22,422 nucleotides of DNA from Cyanobacteria bacterium UBA9971. Its GTDB lineage: Bacteria; Cyanobacteriota; Vampirovibrionia; Gastranaerophilales; UBA9971. A program made the position numbers and the translations under genes. The notes below the pieces were generated by a model, which saw only the letters and a program-made list of their open reading frames with translations, had not been told where the DNA came from and searched no databases. The stretch lies in the NCBI GenBank assembly GCA_003499955.1, contig DNRP01000171.1:1-22422 (forward strand), given 5' to 3'. Shown in pieces: positions 8,601 through 15,321 of this stretch (within the stretch, counting starts at the first letter, position 1; every line of letters starts with the position of its first letter).

Positions 8601-11600
8601 TTCCAAAACAACTGAAAAGATTTTAGATGTCCTTAATAGGTTAATTGACCATAAAAAAGGAGAACATGAAAGAATTTTTGAGTCTTTTGCCGGAATAAAA
8701 TCAGATTTATCAATATTTCTAGAGATTCTTATAGATGCTTATTTAGAATTACAAGGAAATATTATTCCTCTTATTGATGTTTTAAAGAATTTAGGAAAAT
8801 CTGAATTAATAGATTACCATTATGGAATTGGTCTTGTTGACGTGGACTATGGAAATGAATTAGCAATAATCAAAATCCTATCAAAACATCCCATAAATAA
8901 TATAAAAACTGAATTAAATGAATTATTAACATCAATTGAAAACAAAGTACAGGAAGAAGTTATAGAAACGCAAGGAAGAGTTGAACATTATTTTATTCTT
9001 TCTGAGTTGGCTTATAAATGCGGATTCAACCAATTAGGTAGTGATTATATAAAACAAGGTTTTTTAAATACTAAAGGGTACTTTAACAGAAAAGATGCAA
9101 CATTATTTGAATTGATAGAAAGCACAGAAAATATCATTTCTTTCTTTCCAGAGAAGATTTTTCAAGATATTTTCATTAATATAGGTAGATGTATTAACTG
9201 GACTAATCAAATAACAGATGGAAAGAGTACTAAAAACTTGCCTAAAAGCTTATTTGGTTTAGCTCTTAAATATGATTATAAATTAGCAAGTGCTTTGCTT
9301 ATAAAATTTCAAGAACATATAGGTGGTTGGATTCTTTATGATTGTATAGAACAATATTTAAAGGAATCTATAAGGGAAAACCCTTTACTTACTTATTTTT
9401 TGAGTGAATTTGTTCCTTTAGATACCTATTCAACTAATGGAAATCCTCATAAAGATAGATTTGATATAAGAATAAAAATATTTGAAGATACAATAAATAA
9501 AGCCGAACCAGAGACCTCTAAGTGGTTATATGAAAAACTTTTGCAGTACATTTTATGTGAAATTACAGAAGAACATAGATATTATTATATTGATTCTTTT
9601 AATAAAGTTCTAGAAAAAACCTCTTTTAAAAAACTTGACCAGATTTATAAATTTAAATCATATGACGTTATTGGTAATAACCCACAAGAAGATTTATCTT
9701 TTGACTTTGAAGGAAAGAAATATACAAAAGAAGAAATAATAGCAAAATCATCTAAAGATTTTAATTCATATGAAAAGATATATTTAGTGTTAAAAGAACA
9801 AAGACAATCCTATTTATTAGAAAAAGATTTTGAACAGATACTAAAATCTCATATTCAAAAAGTACAAACCCAAGATGAACTTAATCAAATTGCTGAATTT
9901 ATTTTAAATGATAATGCTTTCGGTGAAAGTGAAAGAATTGCAATTATAGCTGATAAATACAAATGCTTTGGAAATATTGAAAAATATATTGAATTTCATA
10001 AGAAAGCATTTTCTACAACAATAAGATTTGGGTTTGGCAATTATAGAAGTATCAATTATGCTTCTTTAGAAAAATTAATTGCATATAATGAGAATGAAAC
10101 ATTTAAATTTTTATTTGAATCTATTGCTGAATTAGCAAGAACAGATTATGTAGGTCGGACTGCCCCAGAATTTATTTTAAGAATTTTAAGTAAATATGGT
10201 AATTCAGTACATAAAGCTCAAATAAATTTAATTCATGAAAACTTTTATAGGGATGTATTAAAAGAATTTGATTGCTTACCTCAAAAAGAATTTTCTTTAG
10301 AATATGAATGGATTAAAAACTATAAAACAGAATTCAATATGATATTTGAAGATGTTGCTTTAGATATCTTATTTGACCAATGGAAAGCGTATTCATACAA
10401 TAAGAGATTAACATTAACGCACTTTTTAAATGAATTAGCTATTAAACAGCCTCAAATCATTATAGATAAATTAATTAAACTGTTAAAAAATGAAAATTTT
10501 ACATTAAAAGAACAAGCAAGCTTTTTATTAAAAGCAATTGTGAAAAAACAAAAACAATATCTTATTTCTTATAAAGAGACTTTTGAACAGATAATAAAAG
10601 AAAATTATCATTATTCTATTACTAATAATTTAATAGATGTCATAACAATTTTAGATCAACCACTTGCAAAAAAGCTTATTAAAATCACATACCTTTTTCC
10701 TGTTCAAAAGCAAGAAATTATTTATCCTAATTTAAAATCTTCTAGTGATTTTAATAAATATATATTAAGTCATACTGGAAAATACTTTAAAGAACCAATT
10801 AATAGAATAATAAATATTTTGGATATAGATAAAGATTTATTTTATTGGAAAATTGAACAAGAAATTAAAAAAATTGAGCCTGATTTTAAAAGTATTGAAG
10901 AAATAGGTAGTGAACTCCACAGAAATTATTCATCTGATTATAGTGGTTACACTCCTTATGAGAATCCTTGTAATCATTATTTGTATCATGGAATGTGTAT
11001 TGTGTTAGATAAAATATTAAAAAATCAAACTTATCCGGAATTAATACACAAACAGATTTGGAATCTCATAGAATATTTTGAATTTTATAGTAAAGAGCTG
11101 CCTTTAAAAGATTTACAACCAAAATCACGGAATATTAATTTATTGCCAGAGGAAAAAGATAATAACTTAAAAAATTGGTTTGAATTTAAAGATTGTAAGA
11201 CAACAAAAAGAAAATTAACTGAGGAATGGGTAACTTTATACCAAAAATACACTTTATCAAAAGATTTATTAAATGAATATGTTGAGATAATTCCTTATTT
11301 TTATAGAAAAGGTCATAAACACCATATTGATATTATAGATAAAGATACAAAAATTGCTTTTTATTATCGTTTTTATGAATTAGCCCAATTAAAAGAGGAA
11401 TGGATAGAAAAATACAAATTAGAATACGATTCAAATACATATTTTGACTATAATTTAAATGGAGAAAAAGCTATTCAGTATATGCTTTGGCAAGATGGAA
11501 TTGATATTGGTTCTTATAAATATGATATTTTAGGTTATGGTACACAATTAAATGTATCCAAGCAACTAATAGAAAAAATTATGTCAGAAAATGATTTTTA

Positions 11601-11709
11601 TTTAACTTTAGTTAAATATGTAACACGTAAGCAACGGGTACCAAGGTATAAATCAGACATCAAAGAAAGAGAAGTTGAAGATAAATTTGTGGAAATAATA
11701 GAATTATAA
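5677..11709 (+). CDS. Avs-like STAND NTPase with N-terminal PD-(D/E)xK (Cap4-like) nuclease domain
   Basis: I chose the GTG at 5677 (2010 residues). AGGTG precedes it at 4-base spacing, whereas an in-frame TTG at 5641 falls inside the -10 region. Residues about 15-140 look like a restriction-type nuclease: GNEYE (19-23), FDDIVVV (53-59) and ECYQTKH (65-71), a D...QxK core as in Cap4/DUF4297-type endonucleases. A STAND/AAA-like NTPase follows: Walker A GTPGSGKS (273-280), Walker B LLIIIDGLDH (372-381), and WIITSQG (409-415) as a likely sensor strand. Residues from about 550 to 2010 look mainly alpha-helical and repeat-like, as in STAND sensor domains. Order and size match antiviral Avs proteins (Avs3-type has a Cap4 nuclease), which recognise phage proteins and then cleave DNA. 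The target here is unknown. The gene is extremely AT-rich and stands alone at the element's left end. Confidence 0.75.
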   Translation: MDISQNFSNKKISTGTRKGNEYEKLFLGLKCLEMLQDSNIEYVYHEVKELLPFDDIVVVSKDKIECYQTKHSINNNEFITYDDILNEESELSIKRYKTPWLYFLSKKNLKDIIFHIYSNKSPNEELANALNGEFLCTKIIENTNSSRRKKLKKVAEFDDEDNFTNLLKSLRFDLKKENKEQLEDLIEIKLKDLFGNSYKQEIFEKYKNKISDWFLESNTREITKQDIEKALNINNASVSQEFDIDDSFIENTNFQTELKTLINQNHSYLNIIGTPGSGKSTFITNYIEENLQKGKKSFIKYFCYTNIKEDIYTPENRANKNRFLEYFIKQFWLKFNHIIGLNDPARYDYSEENFLKCLKVLGDYFKDKKEKLLIIIDGLDHTVRASIPEFEKFINILPKPENVPNGIIWIITSQGKKYLREDIKFYCEQNSTIIELPTFDINKTSEYFQKAFKNKPDYIDIINPNLQSLQKKSEGLPLYLKYIKDFLDDSALENLQETINNIPQIVNKEISYYYNILWIEHSENIEFKKLCSTISLLEFNITKDNLFNICKIDIFNEKPFDYLKHLLKRNDDETYQIFHNSFREFVKSKLDNSLKATINQNIFIYLEGQEKFNKIRFNYIYTYAYRLGNYRFIFDSISTEFIDDALINGFNEEELYNLLDVAINATKKTLNFTELSKIVFLRSEVSKRFEYHINKIQIYKTYLAAKDFDKIFNLISKGENILDLNIDIASILIDLSQENLTETYKKKCFTLAKDFFNKFLQLIDNDPDYDGSLDNKIYELASIYHSKPLFLTNIVENAIQSMSNVEEWQINQTLVLFKKIIGHLYSNNRFDFLLSLRKEIEDEKLLEVWYIETSKLKLKNNNLHGTKYIKNAKSHIKSEESTIKYLSLLIQANIQQELIIEYLGDIKLFPDIDTNTSYYSKAKEKFSLFRDYINILLYCDKQKEINFLKNEYLFPLDNWLKVYYYANIELLEAINSKTTEKILDVLNRLIDHKKGEHERIFESFAGIKSDLSIFLEILIDAYLELQGNIIPLIDVLKNLGKSELIDYHYGIGLVDVDYGNELAIIKILSKHPINNIKTELNELLTSIENKVQEEVIETQGRVEHYFILSELAYKCGFNQLGSDYIKQGFLNTKGYFNRKDATLFELIESTENIISFFPEKIFQDIFINIGRCINWTNQITDGKSTKNLPKSLFGLALKYDYKLASALLIKFQEHIGGWILYDCIEQYLKESIRENPLLTYFLSEFVPLDTYSTNGNPHKDRFDIRIKIFEDTINKAEPETSKWLYEKLLQYILCEITEEHRYYYIDSFNKVLEKTSFKKLDQIYKFKSYDVIGNNPQEDLSFDFEGKKYTKEEIIAKSSKDFNSYEKIYLVLKEQRQSYLLEKDFEQILKSHIQKVQTQDELNQIAEFILNDNAFGESERIAIIADKYKCFGNIEKYIEFHKKAFSTTIRFGFGNYRSINYASLEKLIAYNENETFKFLFESIAELARTDYVGRTAPEFILRILSKYGNSVHKAQINLIHENFYRDVLKEFDCLPQKEFSLEYEWIKNYKTEFNMIFEDVALDILFDQWKAYSYNKRLTLTHFLNELAIKQPQIIIDKLIKLLKNENFTLKEQASFLLKAIVKKQKQYLISYKETFEQIIKENYHYSITNNLIDVITILDQPLAKKLIKITYLFPVQKQEIIYPNLKSSSDFNKYILSHTGKYFKEPINRIINILDIDKDLFYWKIEQEIKKIEPDFKSIEEIGSELHRNYSSDYSGYTPYENPCNHYLYHGMCIVLDKILKNQTYPELIHKQIWNLIEYFEFYSKELPLKDLQPKSRNINLLPEEKDNNLKNWFEFKDCKTTKRKLTEEWVTLYQKYTLSKDLLNEYVEIIPYFYRKGHKHHIDIIDKDTKIAFYYRFYELAQLKEEWIEKYKLEYDSNTYFDYNLNGEKAIQYMLWQDGIDIGSYKYDILGYGTQLNVSKQLIEKIMSENDFYLTLVKYVTRKQRVPRYKSDIKEREVEDKFVEIIEL

Positions 11710-11839
11710 ATGTTTAACGTAGTGATACTTATAATGAATATGCCCTGATGTTATTGAACTAGGATTTTTAGGCTCAAAGACTTTAAATATTTTCATTAAG
11801 TTAGATATAGATATTTATTCTTATAAAAAATCTTTGAAA

Positions 11840-12307
11840 TTATTTTTCACTCAAAATCATAATACCAATAGCAAGGAATCCGAGTACTCCTAAGAGTTGA
11901 GTCTTCTTTTTTGATTGTTTTTTAGCTGAAATATAATGATAAAATCTACTCATTTCTTGATCCCGTTTATCAGGGTCGCTTAAATTTATATAATTTATAT
12001 CTTCTAACATACCGTCTAAACTGGTAGAATCAAGTAAAATAGGAATAATAGTCTTGTTATTCGCCTTGGCAATACCTATTTCTTGCTGTACATAGCTTGA
12101 ATCACTAGCGTTTGCACTATGAAATAACATAAATAAATCTGAATTACTAATTTTTTGAATAATTGTATTGCTAATTTTCTGCCCGGGATTTAATGAATAT
12201 TCTGCACAAAATATATTTACGCCTTCTTGTTCTTTAAGAGGCTTTATTATTGTTTCTATTGTATTTAAATCAATAGAACTATAACTGATAAAAATTTCCA
12301 GACCCAT
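11840..12307 (-). CDS. TIR-domain protein with C-terminal membrane anchor
   Basis: The first 128 or so of 155 residues are a TIR domain: EIFISYSSID (4-13), a Pro-Gly in the BB-loop-like segment (LNPGQKIS, 39-46), and DSSYVQQEIGIA (69-80), where Glu76 aligns with the NADase catalytic Glu of bacterial TIRs. Then IIPILLD (87-93). A basic stretch (KKQSKKK, 129-135) leads into one hydrophobic helix (about 137-152) and the end. The product should be tail-anchored with the TIR in the cytosol. Bacterial TIRs are usually effectors that consume NAD+ or make signal nucleotides in phage defence. The gene faces the STAND-nuclease gene convergently, 130 bp apart, so they are not one operon. The ribosome binding site is weak. 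No Thoeris ThsA-like partner is visible. Confidence 0.8.
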   Translation of the reverse strand: MGLEIFISYSSIDLNTIETIIKPLKEQEGVNIFCAEYSLNPGQKISNTIIQKISNSDLFMLFHSANASDSSYVQQEIGIAKANNKTIIPILLDSTSLDGMLEDINYINLSDPDKRDQEMSRFYHYISAKKQSKKKTQLLGVLGFLAIGIMILSEK

Positions 12308-12517
12308 TGTTAAATTTATTTTCTTTCTGAATTTTTATTCAATAAAGTTGATTTCTTTAATTTAATACAAAAATAAAATAAATAATTCAAAATATTTAAA
12401 CCTTTACTAAATTTCACTAAACTCCTCAGGGCAAAAGGCTCTCAAAACCTCCCTATTGCGTTATTTTAATTAATACAGCTAGAAAAGCCGTATATAAAAT
12501 GCAAAGGAGCAAAATTA

Positions 12518-12661
12518 ATGTCTGAGATGATTGACGCAGTAGCCAATGATTTAAAGATTTCTATTGACGATTTAATCCATGAAATCAAGAAAAACAGAAG
12601 AGAAATTATAAAAATTAAAATGAAACTCGGGATGATAGAGCCTGAGGACGTTTTGGACTAG
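12518..12661 (+). CDS. Small helical protein, 47 residues, unknown
   Basis: A short ORF with a near-ideal Shine-Dalgarno (AAAGGAG at 12503-12509) upstream of the ATG encodes a charged, largely helical peptide beginning MSEMIDAVANDLKISIDDL. It looks like a short coiled coil with a KKNRRE patch near residues 24-29. A TATA-rich stretch (12491-12500) just upstream could be a -10 element. The stop codon shares the CTAG tetranucleotide with the stop of the convergent XRE gene. I recognise no family. Position and size suggest a small regulatory or antitoxin-like protein, but this is a guess. Confidence 0.6.
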   Translation: MSEMIDAVANDLKISIDDLIHEIKKNRREIIKIKMKLGMIEPEDVLD

Positions 12662-12873
12662 TCAAAATCAAAAAGTTCTTTGGGCTTAACTTCAAGGGCT
12701 TTTGCCATTGTGAAAACTTTTAATAAAGATGTGTTTCTTTCTCCACGCTCAACCATTCCCACAAAATTAGTGGACAGGTTTATTTTTTCAGCAAACTGCT
12801 GCTGAGTTAATTCTTTATCAAGCCTTAACTCACGAATTTTTCTACCAAAAGATTTTAATTGTTTCTTGCTCAT
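12658..12873 (-). CDS. XRE-family HTH repressor
   Basis: The 71-residue protein is a single Cro/CI-type helix-turn-helix domain: KIRELRLDKELTQQQFAEKINLSTNFVGMVERGERN covers the HTH (residues 12-47), ending KPKELFDFD. Such stand-alone XRE proteins usually repress element genes and themselves. No Shine-Dalgarno precedes the ATG, so the message may be leaderless or poorly translated. It is divergent from the secreted-protein gene at 12984. A 9-bp inverted repeat (CTACCAAAA 12842-12850, TTTTGGTAG 12881-12889) spans its start and is a candidate autoregulatory operator. Confidence 0.85.
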   Translation of the reverse strand: MSKKQLKSFGRKIRELRLDKELTQQQFAEKINLSTNFVGMVERGERNTSLLKVFTMAKALEVKPKELFDFD

Positions 12874-12889
12874 AGAACTATTTTGGTAG
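12842..12889. promoter_or_regulatory. Inverted repeat at the XRE gene start, candidate operator
   Basis: CTACCAAAA (12842-12850) and TTTTGGTAG (12881-12889) form a perfect 9-bp inverted repeat with 30 bases between, overlapping the 5' end and start region of the XRE gene. Binding by the XRE product would allow autorepression. One arm lies in coding sequence, so part of the match could be chance. Confidence 0.35.
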
Positions 12890-12940
12890 TATTATTTATA
12901 AAAATACACAAACTGAGCGTGTTATTTTGTCTTAAAATTA

Positions 12941-12970
12941 TTGATAAATATAAAATTACGTCACTATAAC
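12941..12970 (+). promoter_or_regulatory. Candidate promoter of the secreted-protein gene
   Basis: TTGATA at 12941-12946 and TATAAC at 12965-12970, spacing 18. The spacer ends in the box ATTACGTCAC (12955-12964), which recurs inverted at 14079-14088, so it may be a regulator site. Confidence 0.4.
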
Positions 12971-12983
12971 TGAGAGATTTATC

Positions 12984-13511
12984 ATGAAAAAATTTATAAC
13001 ATTATTTCTTCTAGCTTTACTTTTATCATCAAGTTCAATAGGATTTGCGGAAGTCAAATCTCCTAAATGGAAAGACTTTTGTCCTCCTAAATATGCTAAC
13101 GTCAAATATGATTTTAATGATTACACTTACCACGGGAATTCATTTAAAGAAACTCTTTTATTTTTATCAATTATTGGAATACCAAAGTTTATGGATAAGT
13201 GCAATCAAGCTTATAGCCTGAGATTAAAAAAGAATGAACAGTTAATAAATAATTATTGGGCCTCAAAACGAGATACTTTTGAAAAAGAGCTCACTATATG
13301 CAAGTCTGACCCTAATAATCAGTCCTTATGCTATTTAAAAGTAATGGAAAGAGAAGAAAACAGAAATTACAGAGAAGAACTTAAAGCATTAGCTGAAAAA
13401 CAAATGTTTATGCAAAGTTTAAACAATATGCAAAGTGATATTCAGGCACAGCAACTTAATAACAACTTGAAGAACATTAACAACAGTATTAATAACCTTA
13501 ATAAATATTAA
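12984..13511 (+). CDS. Secreted or periplasmic protein of unknown function
   Basis: This 175-residue protein has a clear Sec signal peptide (MKKFITLFLLALLLSSSSIGFA, likely cut after Ala22). The mature part carries four cysteines (33, 73, 106, 116) that could form two disulfides. A charged helical stretch (about 115-150) follows, then an Asn-rich tail (NNNLKNINNSINNLNKY). GAGAG precedes the ATG. The next gene starts 21 bases after the stop, so the two are probably co-transcribed. I recognise no family. Exported proteins on defence islands sometimes modify the envelope against infection, but nothing here proves that. Confidence 0.75.
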   Translation: MKKFITLFLLALLLSSSSIGFAEVKSPKWKDFCPPKYANVKYDFNDYTYHGNSFKETLLFLSIIGIPKFMDKCNQAYSLRLKKNEQLINNYWASKRDTFEKELTICKSDPNNQSLCYLKVMEREENRNYREELKALAEKQMFMQSLNNMQSDIQAQQLNNNLKNINNSINNLNKY

Positions 13512-13532
13512 TTGTGTGAGGATTAAATAAAA

Positions 13533-13904
13533 ATGTTCAAAAAAATGTTTGCAGCTGCTGTTGGCAGTATAGGAGTTGGGTTAAATAAAAAAATGGTCTT
13601 TAAATGTCATGTAAGGCAATTATTAAAAAAAGCACCAGGCATAAACTCAAATTTGTTTTCTGACGAATTTATTGATGATATGGTAGAAATTTACATTAAT
13701 TGGACGGGAAACAATCCGGAATATCAAGATATAACAAGCCAAACAGATGGATTAGAACTATTTTTACTAACTTTTTTGAAATTAATTCGCCCTGATATTT
13801 ATGAACTTAATTCATCTAAAGAAGAAATTTATGAGTGTTTATCGCGTCAGATGCTTTTGCTGAACAAGCATAATATCCCATGGGAAAGAAGTTTAGTTCA
13901 ATAA
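13533..13904 (+). CDS. Hypothetical protein, 123 residues
   Basis: It has a short amphipathic, mildly hydrophobic N-terminus (MFKKMFAAAVGSIGVGL), too weak to call a signal peptide, then a compact, probably helical domain with Trp57, and ends NIPWERSLVQ. A GAGG motif lies about 11 bases upstream of the ATG. It follows the secreted-protein gene by 21 bases and probably shares its transcript. No motif was recognised. Confidence 0.65.
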   Translation: MFKKMFAAAVGSIGVGLNKKMVFKCHVRQLLKKAPGINSNLFSDEFIDDMVEIYINWTGNNPEYQDITSQTDGLELFLLTFLKLIRPDIYELNSSKEEIYECLSRQMLLLNKHNIPWERSLVQ

Positions 13905-14075
13905 TTTGGCATAAAAAATTATTAAATATTTATTCCGGCAAAAGGCTTTTTGTTATGACATACTTGGGTTTTGTCAATACAGGCATGTGAATATTAATTC
14001 ATTTCAGCGTTGATTCTTTGGGGCTGGAGCCTGAGAGCCTATTAAATTAATATTTTTTAGCAAAATATGCCAAAT
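13904..14075. repeat. 172-bp noncoding segment bounded by 10-bp inverted repeats
   Basis: ATTTGGCATA (13904-13913) and TATGCCAAAT (14066-14075) are perfect inverted copies. The inner flanks on both sides are also AT-rich and broadly alike. Inside lies no ORF, but there is a GC-richer block (GGGGCTGGAGCCTGAGAGCC at 14020-14039). The left arm overlaps the last base of the 123-residue gene's stop codon. It could be a small miniature-element relic, a regulatory region or a noncoding RNA; no target-site duplication is evident. Confidence 0.35.
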
Positions 14076-14122
14076 AATGTGACGTAATCATAAAAGCAAA
14101 TAATTTTTTAGTTAAATATATT

Positions 14123-14857
14123 TTATTTATCAAAAAATTCCCATATTCCTATTGCTCTTTGCTCATTTTCTCCAAGTTGAATAGTCCAATCAACATCATT
14201 TATATAATATTTCAACTGTTTTTCACAAAATTCTATAAAATAATTTATTTTTTCTTCATTAGTTTTTTGGCCAAATTTTATTTTCTGTTCAAGTGCTTTT
14301 TTCTTAATAGTCCATTTCCCATAACAGCAATCTTTATGCTCTTGAGGGTTGCTTTCATATCTACAATCACACTTAAAAGAATGACAAAATTTAGTTTTAT
14401 CATTAAACTCCTTTTGTCCTTCTTCGTGTTCATAAGAATTAGGTTTACCACAGTAGTGGCATTGCTTATAAGGATGCTCGTAATATTTCTCTATTTGGTA
14501 ATCCAGCTCAAAAAAGTTTAAATCTTTAATATTTACTAATAGCCAGCTTAATGCATTTAACCTTGTATCTGATTTCATCTTTATCTCTAGATTAAATGGT
14601 GCGGGGTTTGGTAAATGCCGCTCTCGTATATATTTTGCCTGATGATAAAGCACCTGTTCAATTTGCTCTAAATCCATTGATAGATATGGCTTTAAGAATA
14701 AATTATAAAACTCATCCTTATTTATCTTTAAAGAGTTTAACAAGTCTGAATCAATGGCTAAATCATGGCTATCAGCTTTAAAATATTCCACTAAAAACCA
14801 CTCCTGAAAGGGTTCTTTAAGGAATTCGAATTTTTTTGCTCTTGCTTTACTCAACAT
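14123..14857 (-). CDS. Cys/His-rich putative zinc-binding protein, unknown
   Basis: This 244-residue protein lacks signal or membrane segments. Its middle holds a dense metal-site pattern: C133-x2-C136, H144, C158-H159, C163-x-C165, H174 and C177-C178 (QCHYCGKPN and DCCYGKW are the clearest parts). That could bind one or two zinc ions. The N-terminal 120 residues are helical and acidic/aromatic; residues 182-220 form another charged helix. A plausible TATAAT at 14906-14911 (minus strand) and AGGA before the ATG support expression. It is divergent from the small-ORF/primase operon across a palindromic operator, so it may be a lysogeny-side regulator of the element. This is inferred from position only; no family is recognised. 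Confidence 0.7.
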   Translation of the reverse strand: MLSKARAKKFEFLKEPFQEWFLVEYFKADSHDLAIDSDLLNSLKINKDEFYNLFLKPYLSMDLEQIEQVLYHQAKYIRERHLPNPAPFNLEIKMKSDTRLNALSWLLVNIKDLNFFELDYQIEKYYEHPYKQCHYCGKPNSYEHEEGQKEFNDKTKFCHSFKCDCRYESNPQEHKDCCYGKWTIKKKALEQKIKFGQKTNEEKINYFIEFCEKQLKYYINDVDWTIQLGENEQRAIGIWEFFDK

Positions 14858-14905
14858 ATAAATGTATTCCTAAACAATTATTTTTTTAAGAGGAAACTCA
14901 ATGAT

Positions 14906-14931
14906 ATTATACATTTATTGACAGGTCAATA
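14906..14931. promoter_or_regulatory. Palindromic operator in the divergent control region
   Basis: TATTGAC-AG-GTCAATA (14916-14931) is a perfect 7+2+7 palindrome between two divergent genes. It contains a TTGACA that could serve as a rightward -35, and for the leftward gene it lies just upstream of a TATAAT (14906-14911), inside the spacer. A dimeric repressor here could control both directions. Confidence 0.6.
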
Positions 14932-14970
14932 CAGTATTAAATATCAAATTAAGAAAGAAGGTATAACAAA

Positions 14971-15225
14971 ATGAAAATTAAATTTAATCCCAAAGCTTTT
15001 CAAGAAACTTTAGAAATGTTTGGAACTCCTGATAGATTAGAGTTCTTTTATGAAAATGGTTATGTCCCCAAGCTAGATTCAGAGAAAGATGAATCTTTAG
15101 GAACTTCCAATCCAGATGAAAAACTTGATGTTCAAGAATCACAAGAATCAGCAGAATCAAAAACACACAAGTTAAAGTTAGTTTTGGAAAAGAAGACAGG
15201 GGAAGCTTATATGCTGATTGATTAG
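14971..15225 (+). CDS. Small acidic protein upstream of the primase gene
   Basis: This 84-residue protein starts at an ATG preceded by AGAAGG at good spacing. The N-terminus (FNPKAFQETLEMFGTPDRLEFFYENGY) looks like a small helical domain. The middle (about 37-65) is rich in Glu, Ser and Asp and probably disordered, and the C-terminal strand-like part (KLKLVLEKKTGEAYMLID) may fold. It is the first gene after the divergent operator and reads toward the primase-helicase, so it probably belongs to the replication operon, as an accessory or regulatory protein. No family was recognised. Confidence 0.65.
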   Translation: MKIKFNPKAFQETLEMFGTPDRLEFFYENGYVPKLDSEKDESLGTSNPDEKLDVQESQESAESKTHKLKLVLEKKTGEAYMLID

Positions 15226-15231
15226 CAGCAA

Positions 15232-15276
15232 TATTTGGAAAGGGCGGGGATTTATACCCCGTTCCTTATCCAAATA
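15232..15276 (+). other. Long imperfect hairpin between small ORF and primase gene
   Basis: TATTTGGA (15232-15239) pairs with TCCAAATA (15269-15276). Inside, AAGG pairs with CCTT and GCGGGG with CCCCGT around the loop ATTTATA, giving about 18 paired positions with small bulges. No T-run follows, so it is not a standard terminator. An attenuator, an RNA-processing site or a replication structure are possibilities. Confidence 0.6.
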
Positions 15277-15321
15277 CTTCCCCCTTTAAAGAATTACAGC
15301 TTAAATAATGGAGAATATAAA

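Noticed and set aside
11840..12307. Thoeris system (ThsB with ThsA)
   Set aside because: No SIR2/SLOG-type or other ThsA-like gene lies nearby, and the STAND gene is convergent rather than co-operonic.
14159..14521. Plus-strand hydrophobic ORF opposite the Cys-rich gene
   Set aside because: Phe/Leu/Ile-rich shadow of an AT-rich minus-strand gene; no start signals.
15235..15321. TTG-initiated extension of the primase gene
   Set aside because: The extension is the strand of a long hairpin, encodes no domain-like sequence, and the ATG at 15322 has a good GGAG.
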